DNA from: CAYMZZ01 sp046297935 | GTDB lineage: Bacteria; Bacteroidota; Bacteroidia; Chitinophagales; Chitinophagaceae | Reading direction: 5' to 3' | Length of the DNA: 64,000 nt | Assembly (NCBI GenBank): GCA_046297935.1 | Contig: JBKBHA010000006.1 | Span: 124,001 to 188,000 of the forward strand | Position numbers and translations under genes: made by a program | The notes under the pieces: generated by a model | The model's database searches: none | Told to the model about the DNA's origin: nothing | Seen by the model: only the letters and a program-made list of their open reading frames with translations | In this document: piece by piece, positions 35,087-44,232 of the stretch | Numbering within the stretch: position 1 is the stretch's first letter | Layout: the number at the start of each line of letters is the position of its first letter

Positions 35087-37099
35087 TTATGGCTTTTTAC
35101 GAAATACAATCTGTTCATTCTGCTTCTGTACAACCATTGCGAAAAACTCGCGGAGCATTTCGTATTCCTCCGGCATAAAGGTTGCCCGGTTCACCCGTAA
35201 GCGAGATCTCATAGATATAATTCCTCCTGAGTTGGAAATCAGGTATTCAAAAGCTCCGTCACCCTGTTCATTCATCACCATTTTGATCTGCTTTGGAAGT
35301 TCTTCCACCTCATAACCTTTGGGTATATCCATCCGAAGCAGGTACACTTCATCAATGGTATGCGGCATTTCTACCGGGTAAAAACGGTTGGCTGCTTTAA
35401 ACGGGTTCTCTTTCCAGACAGAAGTCAACATCGGGTTGAAATAAATGATGTCTTCGTCAGACTCCGGAACTGTAAACTGGTACTCCAGTTTAACGGGCAT
35501 CTCCAGTTTTTCCATCGAATCCACTTTAGGATCTTTGATATCTATTTCCATCGAAAATCCCTTTCGGATATCGGCAATATATTCCGGTAACCCCGATTGT
35601 TTGATTCTTTTACGAAGAATCTGGGAGTTCAACTGACCAGCCGTTCGCTGCAGGCTACCGAGCATTTTTCCATCTTCACCATTTATCATCAACACCGAAA
35701 CCAGTTCTTTTTCGATTAACGAATCGGGCACCAGATAAAGCATAGTTGCTTCTTCATTCACTACACGAGCATGTCCGTTATAACACTGCTGACTCAACTG
35801 GCCAAATCCCAGTTGTCCAGTAGCAGCATCCAGCAACCATTCCCGATCGTCGATCAGCGCGCGACAAATAGTGAAATTAAACCGGCTGATAAGCGGATAG
35901 GCTGCATAAGTGTAGCCATTGGATCGGGTACTTAGAATCACCGGATCGGCCTGGATGTCTGCATAACGAAGCATTGCCGTAAGCATAAGGTTAATGTCGG
36001 CAACATTTCCAGATTTGGCACGGGCCACTGTACGCAGGTTTTCTTTCATATACAAGCCCGATGGACTCGTAGCAGTAAAATTTTGCTGAACATAATGGAA
36101 AATGCGGCGGGCAATGTCAAGCTTGGAGCCTCCCTGCTTGATAAGCGGATCTATCATATCACCCAGCCATCCGTTATTCTTGCTGAGTGAAGCTCCGAAA
36201 TCTTCACGCTCCATCATCGATTTCGTGGCCATCTGCCAGGTGCCCATGATATTTCTGTAGGGCAACGGATCACGAAACTCTGACAGCTGAAACTGAATTT
36301 TCGATACGTGGTTATCAAGGGTGCTGGTAAAACTCTCTTCTTTCAATTCGGGCACATCTTTCATCACCCAGCGATGTGTTGTTACCGGTGCCTGAAAGTC
36401 GTAATGACGGGCAGCAGACACACCGTTGCTGGAGCTGATGGCATAATTTTCAGAACTTTCCTTTTGTTCTTTGATATGTGGAACCAGGTAGCCCTGCGAC
36501 AGAAAAGCATATTTGATAAAACCGGGCAGGCGCACACTATATTCACTCCATAAACGCGGATATGCACCCTGAAATTCCCAGGAAGGCAGGTTAAAAAGAA
36601 AATCCGATTTTATCCGGTATTCGTATTCGAAAATACAACCCTCTCGCAGATCGGGCATCGTAAACTTCTTGGCAACAAGATTGCGCGAGTGCTTCTCTTT
36701 AAATACGCCTTTTCGCGTATCAAGCTTACTCTCCGTCACTTTACCATTTTCAAGATTATATGTCACTGCCTTGATATTCTCAAGCTCTTCCTCCGCATCG
36801 CCGTCCGAATAAACGAAAATTTCTACCGTTCCAAGATCAAATGCCGAATTCTTCAATACATGTACCCGCTTATGTCGGGTATATTCGTAACTGAAGCCCC
36901 CCTTCATGTTTCCCACAATCCGTGTGAAGCCAACATCTGAGATAACAACGGCCGCAGCAGAACTATCAATGGCATAGGGAGCTGCTTTAAAATCTTCTGC
37001 GCTAACTTTGCCAAATTTGACCGGTGTCTTGTCCTGGGCAGACAGTTGGCAAACAGACATTACGAAAAGCAAAAAGGAAAAGAAAATACGCGAACGCAT
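35087..37099 (-). CDS. DUF3857 transglutaminase-like protein (catalytic residues lost)
   Basis: 670 residues from the ATG at 37099, with a signal peptide (MRSRIFFSFLLFVMSVCQLSAQ). Same architecture as the adjacent paralogue: DUF3857, transglutaminase-like core, DUF3858-like end. At the Cys position it reads SGNVADINLMLTAMLRYADI, so the Cys is Val; at the His position it reads RFNFTICRAL, so His is Phe; the Asp survives as LLDAATG. It should be non-enzymatic and may be a partner of the active protein downstream. Confidence 0.85.
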   Translation of the reverse strand: MRSRIFFSFLLFVMSVCQLSAQDKTPVKFGKVSAEDFKAAPYAIDSSAAAVVISDVGFTRIVGNMKGGFSYEYTRHKRVHVLKNSAFDLGTVEIFVYSDGDAEEELENIKAVTYNLENGKVTESKLDTRKGVFKEKHSRNLVAKKFTMPDLREGCIFEYEYRIKSDFLFNLPSWEFQGAYPRLWSEYSVRLPGFIKYAFLSQGYLVPHIKEQKESSENYAISSSNGVSAARHYDFQAPVTTHRWVMKDVPELKEESFTSTLDNHVSKIQFQLSEFRDPLPYRNIMGTWQMATKSMMEREDFGASLSKNNGWLGDMIDPLIKQGGSKLDIARRIFHYVQQNFTATSPSGLYMKENLRTVARAKSGNVADINLMLTAMLRYADIQADPVILSTRSNGYTYAAYPLISRFNFTICRALIDDREWLLDAATGQLGFGQLSQQCYNGHARVVNEEATMLYLVPDSLIEKELVSVLMINGEDGKMLGSLQRTAGQLNSQILRKRIKQSGLPEYIADIRKGFSMEIDIKDPKVDSMEKLEMPVKLEYQFTVPESDEDIIYFNPMLTSVWKENPFKAANRFYPVEMPHTIDEVYLLRMDIPKGYEVEELPKQIKMVMNEQGDGAFEYLISNSGGIISMRSRLRVNRATFMPEEYEMLREFFAMVVQKQNEQIVFRKKP

Positions 37100-37253
37100 G
37101 GTGATGGTGGATAAGATTGAAAATTGGTGGTTAAATTGTGAACACCGCTCTTTTGGTAGAGGGAAGTCAACAAACAATGATAAAAAAAAATTTCGATCTG
37201 TCAGAGTCTAATAGCCATATTTTCGTCAGAAATCGTACAAGACATTCATAATC

Positions 37254-38213
37254 ATGCTTAAACCTATTGAATATAGCGTTATTGTGAAAGACAAGGCCCG
37301 GCAATTTGGGTTTGATTTCTGTGGTATTGCTGCCGCCAACCGGCTCGATGATGATGCGCGAAGACTCGAAGCATGGCTAAACAAGGGATATCATGGTAAA
37401 ATGGCGTACATGGAGAATCACTTCGAGCTTCGAATTGATCCACGTAAACTTGTTCCTGGTGCCAAGTCAGTGATTACCCTTTTGAAGAATTACTATCCCG
37501 AAAAGAAACCGGTCGAACATGCACCCCGTATTGCCAAATATGCCTGGGGAAAGGACTATCATGAAGTGATAAGGTCGCAGCTCAACGAGTTTTTAATGGA
37601 GCTTCGCGGCATCATTGGCGAAATTCAGGGCCGTGGCTTTGTAGATTCTGCACCAGTACTGGAACGCACCTGGGCGCAAAAAAGTGGCCTTGGCTGGATT
37701 GGAAAGAATGGTAACCTGATAAATAAATCTTCAGGATCTTTCTTCTTTATCGCCACCTTAATTACCGATCTGGATTTGCAGGCCGATGATCCCTTTGCGA
37801 AAGATTTTTGCGGCTCCTGCACTCGTTGTATAGATGCGTGTCCTACGGAAGCTATTCTTCCCAATAAAACCATTGATGGAAGCCGCTGCATCTCGTACTA
37901 TACGATCGAGCTAAAAGATGCATTATTGCCGAATGAAATGAAAGGCAAATTTGAAAACTGGGCTTTTGGGTGCGACACCTGCCAGGATGTTTGTCCCTGG
38001 AATCGATTTAGCACTCCAAACCAGGATCCAGCTTTTAATCCGCTGCCGGCCATACTGGAACTTTCTACGCAAGAGTGGATGGAGATGTCGGAGGAAACAT
38101 TCCGCACAACGTTTCGGCATTCTGCCATTAGGAGAACCAAGTGGTCAGGAATTCAACGAAATCTGCGATTTATTCAAAAAGATAACAACACCGACACCTC
38201 GCCAGGTTTATAA
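37254..38213 (+). CDS. queG: Epoxyqueuosine reductase QueG
   Basis: 319 residues. Cobalamin- and iron-sulfur-dependent reductase that makes the last step of queuosine tRNA modification. The N-terminal cobalamin-binding part has GFDFCGIAAA and GYHGKMAYM; two 4Fe-4S motifs follow, CGSCTRCIDACPT and CDTCQDVCPWN (about residues 185-197 and 242-252), with RYISY-like SRCISYYTIE between them. Stop overlaps the convergent gene by six bases. Divergent from the DUF3857 pair. Confidence 0.95.
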   Translation: MLKPIEYSVIVKDKARQFGFDFCGIAAANRLDDDARRLEAWLNKGYHGKMAYMENHFELRIDPRKLVPGAKSVITLLKNYYPEKKPVEHAPRIAKYAWGKDYHEVIRSQLNEFLMELRGIIGEIQGRGFVDSAPVLERTWAQKSGLGWIGKNGNLINKSSGSFFFIATLITDLDLQADDPFAKDFCGSCTRCIDACPTEAILPNKTIDGSRCISYYTIELKDALLPNEMKGKFENWAFGCDTCQDVCPWNRFSTPNQDPAFNPLPAILELSTQEWMEMSEETFRTTFRHSAIRRTKWSGIQRNLRFIQKDNNTDTSPGL

Positions 38214-39704
38214 GCGCGGCAGGAATACACGGGCTCTAAGCCCCCCATAAAAGAGATATTGCCGGTCATCATAACCATTTTCAGCCAGAGCCGTAAGATT
38301 GGTTCTTAACTCAGGCCCCAGTACAAAGCGCATTCCTTTTTTCCCTGCCAATTCAATAGAAAATCCCATGGTGGCAGCCAGTTGAAAACGATTGTATTGT
38401 GCTTTGTCTTTGTAGTAAATGCCGTTGTATGAACTATCGTAAACCAAGGCATTGCTACCAATCAACAGACCCGGTGCTACTCCCAGTTCCCAGGAAATGG
38501 GAGTTTTAACTCCCTTATTCAATTTCAGTTCAATGCCCAGTGGCACCTGAAGAAAATGGTATTGATTGGTAAATTGACCCCTTGGGCTACCCACATAGGC
38601 AGAGTTTGCCAAAACCGACCGAGCGAGATAATTGTTAAACACCAATGCACTGTCGTATTTCCTGCCCACCTGAATTTGTTCAGACTGGTAGGAGTAACGA
38701 AGGCCGCCCGTAACCCTTAGTGCTGGAGTAACTTCATGGCGGCCATTCACACCAATACTGAAGCCGATTCCTTCGTCGCTGGCAGAAGGGAAATTGCGTA
38801 TGATGGCGAAGCCACCAACGGGACCGGTTACCGCACTTCCAATCATCAAATCAACCCGGCTCGATTTGGCCGGGGATATGCCAGGTATAGCCTGTTCACG
38901 TCGATATCCCAATCCGGCACCTGCTTCTATCGCCCACTCCCAGCCCTTCCTGTTCCATTTGCCTGATTCCGGTTGACGATGTGCAACCGGACCCGGCAGA
39001 TCATCCGGACCAACCATATCATTCACAGGCAGACTGCCTGCTGTGTAAAAATCATAAGAAGAGGATGCGATACTGTTTTGCAGACCTATAGCAGGCAAAG
39101 TTTCAGTACGCTTGTCATTTAACAGCTCCGTGGACGTGTTGTCGGCAGCAACAAGTTTATTTTCAATGTAATTATTCGCAGGCGCTATGCTGCTTTTGGC
39201 TTGCTTCGCTTTTTTGGTCTTATACCTTTCATTCACAGGTGCGCCCTGCGTTGTTCCAGCCCTCTCAGATTTCTTAATTGCTTTTGAAGCAGAACTGATT
39301 TCTTTATTTCCTTCCCGCGTCGTTCCGGCAGACGATGCTGTCCCGTCGTGATTTATTTTCTTCGCAGGGTTTGCAGTTGTTGCTGCACTGGCAGAACCTT
39401 CTTCGACCCCTGGCGCAGGATCACCCATTTCAATAGCGCTGGTAGATTTATTATCTTTTGAGACGCGTTCCTTGTTGATCTGAACAGTTTGAGCAGTTGT
39501 TTCGGCCTTTTCTGACATGAAAACCGAAGCGGCAGTAATGCCACCGCCCAGCAACAAAAAACCGCTGATAAAATAGGCAAGCACCCTACGTCTGCGACGG
39601 CGACGTATATTGTCCGCAACATTTTCCCAAACAGGTGCAGAAGGACGAAAATGCAATTCCTCCAGCTGTTCGCGGATCTGCTTTTCGAATTTATTTTTCT
39701 GCAT
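38208..39704 (-). CDS. Membrane protein fused to a beta-barrel-like domain, putative partner of the ECF sigma factor
   Basis: 498 residues from the ATG at 39704. Three parts: a cytoplasmic helix segment (1-32, HFRPSAPVWENVADNI) ending in a run of seven Arg, a membrane helix (about 41-60, LAYFISGFLLLGGGITAAS), a long Ser/Thr/Lys/Ala linker (about 65-250), then a C-terminal region of alternating strands (GFAIIRNFP, GLRYSYQS, VPLGIELKL) that looks like an outer-membrane barrel. The start overlaps the sigma-factor stop by 14 bases, so translation is coupled. It may sense the envelope and control the sigma factor. How one protein with an inner-membrane helix carries a barrel domain is unclear. Confidence 0.7.
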   Translation of the reverse strand: MQKNKFEKQIREQLEELHFRPSAPVWENVADNIRRRRRRRVLAYFISGFLLLGGGITAASVFMSEKAETTAQTVQINKERVSKDNKSTSAIEMGDPAPGVEEGSASAATTANPAKKINHDGTASSAGTTREGNKEISSASKAIKKSERAGTTQGAPVNERYKTKKAKQAKSSIAPANNYIENKLVAADNTSTELLNDKRTETLPAIGLQNSIASSSYDFYTAGSLPVNDMVGPDDLPGPVAHRQPESGKWNRKGWEWAIEAGAGLGYRREQAIPGISPAKSSRVDLMIGSAVTGPVGGFAIIRNFPSASDEGIGFSIGVNGRHEVTPALRVTGGLRYSYQSEQIQVGRKYDSALVFNNYLARSVLANSAYVGSPRGQFTNQYHFLQVPLGIELKLNKGVKTPISWELGVAPGLLIGSNALVYDSSYNGIYYKDKAQYNRFQLAATMGFSIELAGKKGMRFVLGPELRTNLTALAENGYDDRQYLFYGGLRARVFLPRL

Positions 39705-40251
39705 ATCGTGGCTTTTTCTTTTCCTCCGTGTATTTTTCAACCCAGGTTATCAACAGGTTCCTCGCGCGCGCATATTGCGACCGCGAAGTTCCATCGCTGA
39801 TGCCCAGCATCTCGCCAATTTCAACATGCGAATATCCTTCTACCGCATGCAGGTTAAAAATAACCTGATATCCGGGCGGTAACTGTCGGACCAGATCCGC
39901 CAGTTCCTTCGCCTGAATTCTCACCGCCGGATCGTCATCTGCTACCGGATGCAGATATTCTTCAGTAAAGTACATTTCCTCCTGGTACCGACGGTGGCGC
40001 TTCAAATAGTTGAGAGCCGTATTCACCATAATTCTTCGAATCCAGGCCCCCAGCTCTCCTTCATGTTTGTATTGCGATAAATGGTGAAATACTTTAATAA
40101 AACCTTCCTGCAACACATCTTCAGCATCCCGCATGGACCGGGTATAACGATAGCAAACGCCCAGCATCACCGATGCGTACTGGTCGTACAACTGTCGTTG
40201 TGCCTGACTTTTTCCCTTCAGGCAATCCCTTACCAATTTGTATTGATCCAT
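39691..40251 (-). CDS. ECF-type RNA polymerase sigma factor
   Basis: 186 residues from the ATG at 40251; the longer open frame upstream runs through the palindromic repeat and is not credible. Region 2 includes MLGVCYRYTRSMRDAEDVLQEGFIKVF and ELGAWIRRIMVNTALNYLKR; region 4 includes LPPGYQVIFNLHAVEGYSHVEIGEMLGISDGTSRSQYARARNLL, with the recognition helix near the end. Its partner gene overlaps it by 14 bases. Confidence 0.93.
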   Translation of the reverse strand: MDQYKLVRDCLKGKSQAQRQLYDQYASVMLGVCYRYTRSMRDAEDVLQEGFIKVFHHLSQYKHEGELGAWIRRIMVNTALNYLKRHRRYQEEMYFTEEYLHPVADDDPAVRIQAKELADLVRQLPPGYQVIFNLHAVEGYSHVEIGEMLGISDGTSRSQYARARNLLITWVEKYTEEKKKPRYAEK

Positions 40252-40294
40252 TCCGATTTCAGGAGTACTGACAACCCGCGACTGCAAAACGTTG

Positions 40295-40380
40295 CGCCTT
40301 CGGCGAATGTGCAAATGTGCACACCTGCCTGCCGGCAGGCAGGTGTGCACATTTGCACATCTTCGCATTCGCCGCAGGCG
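40295..40380. repeat. Long palindromic repeat with a perfect 52-bp core
   Basis: Bases 40308-40333 and 40334-40359 are exact reverse complements (26-base arms, no spacer); the core is made of TGTGCAAATGTGCACAC and CCTGCCTGCC units. Outer arms 40295-40310 and 40365-40380 also mirror each other at 15 of 16 positions (GCGCCTTCGGCGAATG against its complement). The block ends seven bases from the stop codon of the DUF2911 gene, and its units recur at 55501-55609. Confidence 0.9.
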
Positions 40381-40386
40381 CCCCTT

Positions 40387-40905
40387 TTATCCATCTATTT
40401 TAAACTTCAGCTCTTTGTCGCCCCAAAGCATGGTAACAGTACCATCTTTCGCGATGCTGTAAGTCAGCTTTTCGGCAAATTGAGCCGCTTTACCGGCTTT
40501 TGCGCTTACACGCAGCGCGTCTTCGGATTCTTTGTATTCGTACGCGCCCCATTGTTTGTGCACTTTGTTGAAGATGATAGTCCATTCTCCGCCATTGTCA
40601 ATCAGGAAAAATCCGTATTTACCGGCCGGTAATTCTTTTCCCTGTATTCTGACCGCCTTAGAAGTTTCAAATACGGTTGCTTCGTTAGCTCCGGCGCGCC
40701 AAACTTTGCCCTGCATTGGTTCAAGATCTTTACCGATGGTACGACCTTTTACAGAGGGCTGGCTGTAGTTGATAGACACAGTGGCACCGCCATTGAGTGT
40801 TTCCTTGGCTTCCGCGGGAGGACTCGGACGTTTAGAAGGGTCCTGTTGGCCGCAGGCAATGAGGCTGGCACTCAGGGCTACAGCCACAAATAAAATCGAT
40901 TTCAT
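40387..40905 (-). CDS. DUF2911 lipoprotein
   Basis: 172 residues. The leader ends in a lipobox L-I-A-C at about residues 16-19. The mature part has the DUF2911 order: ATVSINYSQPSVKGRTIG, KVWRAGANEATVFETSK, ELPAGKYGFFLIDNG and EWTIIFNKVHKQWGAYEYK. DUF2911 proteins are secreted or lipid-anchored, function unknown, common in Bacteroidota. The stop lies against the palindromic repeat. Confidence 0.9.
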   Translation of the reverse strand: MKSILFVAVALSASLIACGQQDPSKRPSPPAEAKETLNGGATVSINYSQPSVKGRTIGKDLEPMQGKVWRAGANEATVFETSKAVRIQGKELPAGKYGFFLIDNGGEWTIIFNKVHKQWGAYEYKESEDALRVSAKAGKAAQFAEKLTYSIAKDGTVTMLWGDKELKFKIDG

Positions 40906-40984
40906 GAAACTAGATTTAGGTTGAATGTTTAGGTTGAGAGAAAAGAATAAATAAAGCTACAAATAGCCTGCCACTGCAGTTCAA

Positions 40985-41521
40985 CTATTGGGATGACCGG
41001 TTTGCGTAAATGGTTTGGCGGAGCCTGACAAGTCCGACCTCCAATTGGCTGCCATAGGATTTTTCAAGAAGCAGGCTTGAAAACTTCTCCCACGGGTACC
41101 ATCGAAGTCGAAAGTCCATATACCATTGTATAGTGGTGGAGTCGGTGCCGGGATGAGTGATGATCTGCCAGCCATTGGTGACCGGCCGGCCGGCGTCTGT
41201 TGAAAAACTGGCCAGCAACAGGCTATCGGATACTGCCAACCAGCTCACTTTTACATTATTCAGTTCGAGCTTTTCGGGAATCGATTCTTCGTTGGGCAAA
41301 AAACGGATCTGGTCCTGTTCAACGGAGTCGAGCAGTGGATTCCAACTGGTCCATTGCCGCATATCGCGAATAGGTTCACGTACCTGCTCGGCTGCTGCCA
41401 GCACATTGATAGCCCTCGAAATACGCACACGTGACGGAAAAAAAAGCGAAATGGCGGTGATCAGCACGAATATCACCAGCAAGCTGCCCAGAAGCAGCCT
41501 TAAAATGTTTTTCAATTTCAT
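40985..41521 (-). CDS. Membrane-anchored SRPBCC (START-like) protein
   Basis: 178 residues: N-terminal membrane helix (about 7-30, ILRLLLGSLLVIFVLITAISLFF) then a helix-grip domain with SRAINVLAAAEQV, MRQWTSWNPLL and STTIQWYMDFRLRWYPWEKF. The pattern fits polyketide-cyclase/SRPBCC proteins, which bind hydrophobic ligands. Catalytic function cannot be inferred. Next to an ABC-2 permease gene on the same strand (28 bases). Confidence 0.75.
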   Translation of the reverse strand: MKLKNILRLLLGSLLVIFVLITAISLFFPSRVRISRAINVLAAAEQVREPIRDMRQWTSWNPLLDSVEQDQIRFLPNEESIPEKLELNNVKVSWLAVSDSLLLASFSTDAGRPVTNGWQIITHPGTDSTTIQWYMDFRLRWYPWEKFSSLLLEKSYGSQLEVGLVRLRQTIYANRSSQ

Positions 41522-41549
41522 GATCCTGCAAAACTACGGCATGCCTGCC

Positions 41550-42656
41550 TTACTCCCATTTGATCACCCGAACAAGAATGATATATGTGATGGCCGTCCA
41601 TAAACCGAGTATCGACAGTTGCTCCCAGCAATTCCAGATATGCAGGCCTTCAAAGGAAATTTTCCGCATGGCATCATTAAACTGAGTAAGCGGAAGAAAA
41701 TAACAGATATCCTGCAACCAGGGAGGGAAAACACTGATTGAAAAGAATGTACCCGACAACAACATTTGTGGAAACCCAAACAGGTTGATCAAAAGTGGTA
41801 TGGACGCATCACTTTTTACCACGCTACTGAAGATCAGACCCACTCCCATCAGGAAAAACAGCATCACAATGGAAAGAAGGGTCATTTCAATGAACGTTAC
41901 AAAACCGTGCTGCAACGTGAAATCAAGTGCATAGTGGCCGAAAAGTATCAGTACAATAACGTTGAGCAATTGAAAGGAAAGCCGGCTCACGCCGATACCA
42001 ATCAATATATTAATGCGCTTCACTGGCGACGCATAAAATCTCTTCAATACCAGTTGCTCGCGCAAAGTGTAAAAGGTAAACGCAACACCAAACAGGGTAG
42101 CAAACAAAATGGAAAAGCCAACTTGCCCGGGCAACACAAAATCGATTTGACGATATTTTTTGCCTTCAGTGATTTTGGCTGGCTCAATAACAATTCTTTC
42201 TTTCCTGCTGCTATCCATGGCAGCTTCGTATTTCAGCTTGATGTAATCCAGCTCATGTAAAAACATCGGATAGCTGTTGGCGCTTGCGGTTGTAGATCTT
42301 ACCGTCATCAGAAACTCTGGACCCTTGCCATCCTGGTTACGCTGTATTCCCACTATTGCCGTCAGTTTTCCCCTTGTCAAATCCGCTTCGCGCTCTTCGT
42401 CTTTTGTGTACTTCACGATCCGCATAGCAGGATGGCCTTTGAGCGCGGCAAATGCGCGATTACTGGTGTCAGTACCCGTCTCCAATCCTACCTGAAAACT
42501 ACTGGCCCCACCTTTGCCGAAGGCGCCGAAAATGAGAATGAAAATAATAGGGAAAAGCAAACTGAAAAATACTGATGCCGGCTGAGCAATGATCGCTTTG
42601 AAACTGGCTCTGGTGATAGCCCATATTGCTTTTGCTTGGCTGTAAGGTGGTGGCAT
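41550..42656 (-). CDS. ABC-2 type transporter permease
   Basis: 368 residues from the ATG at 42656. Typical one-helix, large periplasmic loop, five-helix layout: first helix FFSLLFPIIFILIFGAF (about 30-46), extracellular domain with AFAALKGHPAMRIVKYTKDEE, then a membrane block starting VGFSILFATLFGVAFTF. The LLSGTFFSISVFPPWLQDICYFLPLTQFNDAMRKI segment is diagnostic of ABC-2 permeases. No ATPase gene is adjacent, so it must pair with one encoded elsewhere. Confidence 0.85.
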   Translation of the reverse strand: MPPPYSQAKAIWAITRASFKAIIAQPASVFFSLLFPIIFILIFGAFGKGGASSFQVGLETGTDTSNRAFAALKGHPAMRIVKYTKDEEREADLTRGKLTAIVGIQRNQDGKGPEFLMTVRSTTASANSYPMFLHELDYIKLKYEAAMDSSRKERIVIEPAKITEGKKYRQIDFVLPGQVGFSILFATLFGVAFTFYTLREQLVLKRFYASPVKRINILIGIGVSRLSFQLLNVIVLILFGHYALDFTLQHGFVTFIEMTLLSIVMLFFLMGVGLIFSSVVKSDASIPLLINLFGFPQMLLSGTFFSISVFPPWLQDICYFLPLTQFNDAMRKISFEGLHIWNCWEQLSILGLWTAITYIILVRVIKWE

Positions 42657-42798
42657 TTGGCTTAAGTAAATAGTGAAAAGTAAACTGAAAAGAGTCAAAA
42701 CAAAAACCGGGGCAAAAGATAAGCAGAAACAAAAAAGGAACCACCCATTCCGGCAATTCCTTTCAAAAATTTATCTCCCCCCCTTTCCACTCCCCACC

Positions 42799-44232
42799 TC
42801 ACATTGCCGCCAACTGCACCTTCTGTTGAAGCTCCAACACATTCTCGCGGAAGATGGCGTCTGTATCCATCAAATCTTTCACCGTTTGGCAGGAGTGTAT
42901 TACGGTAGTATGGTCGCGGCCTCCAAAGTGCTCACCAATCGTTTTTAACGAATTTTTGGTGAACGCCTTGGCAAGGTACATGGTTATCTGGCGGGCCTGT
43001 ACGATTTCGCGTTTGCGGGTCTTTTGCAACAGCTTGTCGTACGACACGTCAAAGTATTCGCATACCATTCGCTGAATGGCATCGATCGTAATTTCTTTAC
43101 TGGATGATTTGACAAAATTTCGCAACACTTTCTTCGCCAGGTCTAGATCAATCTCCCTACGGTTAAGCGAAGATTGTGCCAACAGTGAAATCAGCGCGCC
43201 TTCCAGTTCACGTACATTACTATTAATATTATATGCAATGTATTTTACCACCTCCTTCGGCATTTCCAGGCCGTCGTTCTTCATTTTTTTCTCCAGTATA
43301 TCAATCCGGGTATCGTAGTCGGGAATCTGAAGATCGGCACTGAGTCCCCAGCGGAAGCGGCTCAGTAAACGCTCCTGCACACCATCCAGGTCTTTAGGCG
43401 ATTTGTCGGAAGTGAGTACAAGTTGCTTGTGCGACTGATGCAAATGGTTGAAGATGGCAAAAAATGCATCCTGCGAACGCTCTGCTTTGGCAAAAAACTG
43501 AACGTCGTCTATGATCAATACATCAATTAACTGATAGAAATGAATGAAATCATTGATCGCATTGTTGCGACTATGATCCATGAACTGGTTGATGAACTTT
43601 TCAGAACTTACGTACAACACTACTTTGTTAGGATGAAGTCGTTTGACTTCATTGCCAATGGCCTGTGCCAGGTGCGTTTTGCCTAAACCTACTCCGCCAT
43701 AAATGACCAGTGGATTAAACGAGTTTGCTCCCGGTTTTTCAGCCACCGTTTTGCCAGCTCGCCTTGCCACCCGGTTGCAGTCACCTTCAATAAATGCATC
43801 GAACGTGTAAATATGATTCAACTGCGGATCAATCTGCATCTTCTTCAAGCCCGGAATCACAAACGGATTCTTAACTGGGTTATTGATGATGAGCGGAAAA
43901 TCCATTTCGTTGTTTGAAAAAGTTTTATAACCCTGGCCGGTTACATCCATCGTCAGTGGTTTGTTTTTGCTGTTGCCACTGTCTACCATAATCCGATACT
44001 CCAGCCGGGCTTCTTTACCCAATTCTCTCTTCAAAGTCTTTGCCAATAAATTCACATAGTGTTCTTCCAGGTATTCAAAAAAGAACTGGCTGGGAACCTG
44101 AATCACTAAAACATTGTTCTTTAGCGATACTGGCCTGATGGGTTCAAACCAAGTCTTGAAGTGCTGCCATTCAACGATATCCTTGATAATCTTTAAGCAA
44201 TTGGCCCAGACTTTTTCAGCATTCTTCTCCAT
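42799..44232 (-). CDS. dnaA: Chromosomal replication initiator DnaA
   Basis: 477 residues. Domain I (1-90, WANCLKIIKDIVEWQHFKTWF), a linker, AAA+ domain III with Walker A GGVGLGKTHLAQAIGN near residue 180 and Walker B VLIIDDVQFFAKAERSQDAFF, and domain IV with the DnaA-box binding helix-turn-helix and signature GGRDHTTVIHSCQTV near the C-terminus. It unwinds the origin and loads the replisome. No cluster of DnaA boxes is visible in the 489-base gap upstream of the gene. Confidence 0.97.
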   Translation of the reverse strand: MEKNAEKVWANCLKIIKDIVEWQHFKTWFEPIRPVSLKNNVLVIQVPSQFFFEYLEEHYVNLLAKTLKRELGKEARLEYRIMVDSGNSKNKPLTMDVTGQGYKTFSNNEMDFPLIINNPVKNPFVIPGLKKMQIDPQLNHIYTFDAFIEGDCNRVARRAGKTVAEKPGANSFNPLVIYGGVGLGKTHLAQAIGNEVKRLHPNKVVLYVSSEKFINQFMDHSRNNAINDFIHFYQLIDVLIIDDVQFFAKAERSQDAFFAIFNHLHQSHKQLVLTSDKSPKDLDGVQERLLSRFRWGLSADLQIPDYDTRIDILEKKMKNDGLEMPKEVVKYIAYNINSNVRELEGALISLLAQSSLNRREIDLDLAKKVLRNFVKSSSKEITIDAIQRMVCEYFDVSYDKLLQKTRKREIVQARQITMYLAKAFTKNSLKTIGEHFGGRDHTTVIHSCQTVKDLMDTDAIFRENVLELQQKVQLAAM

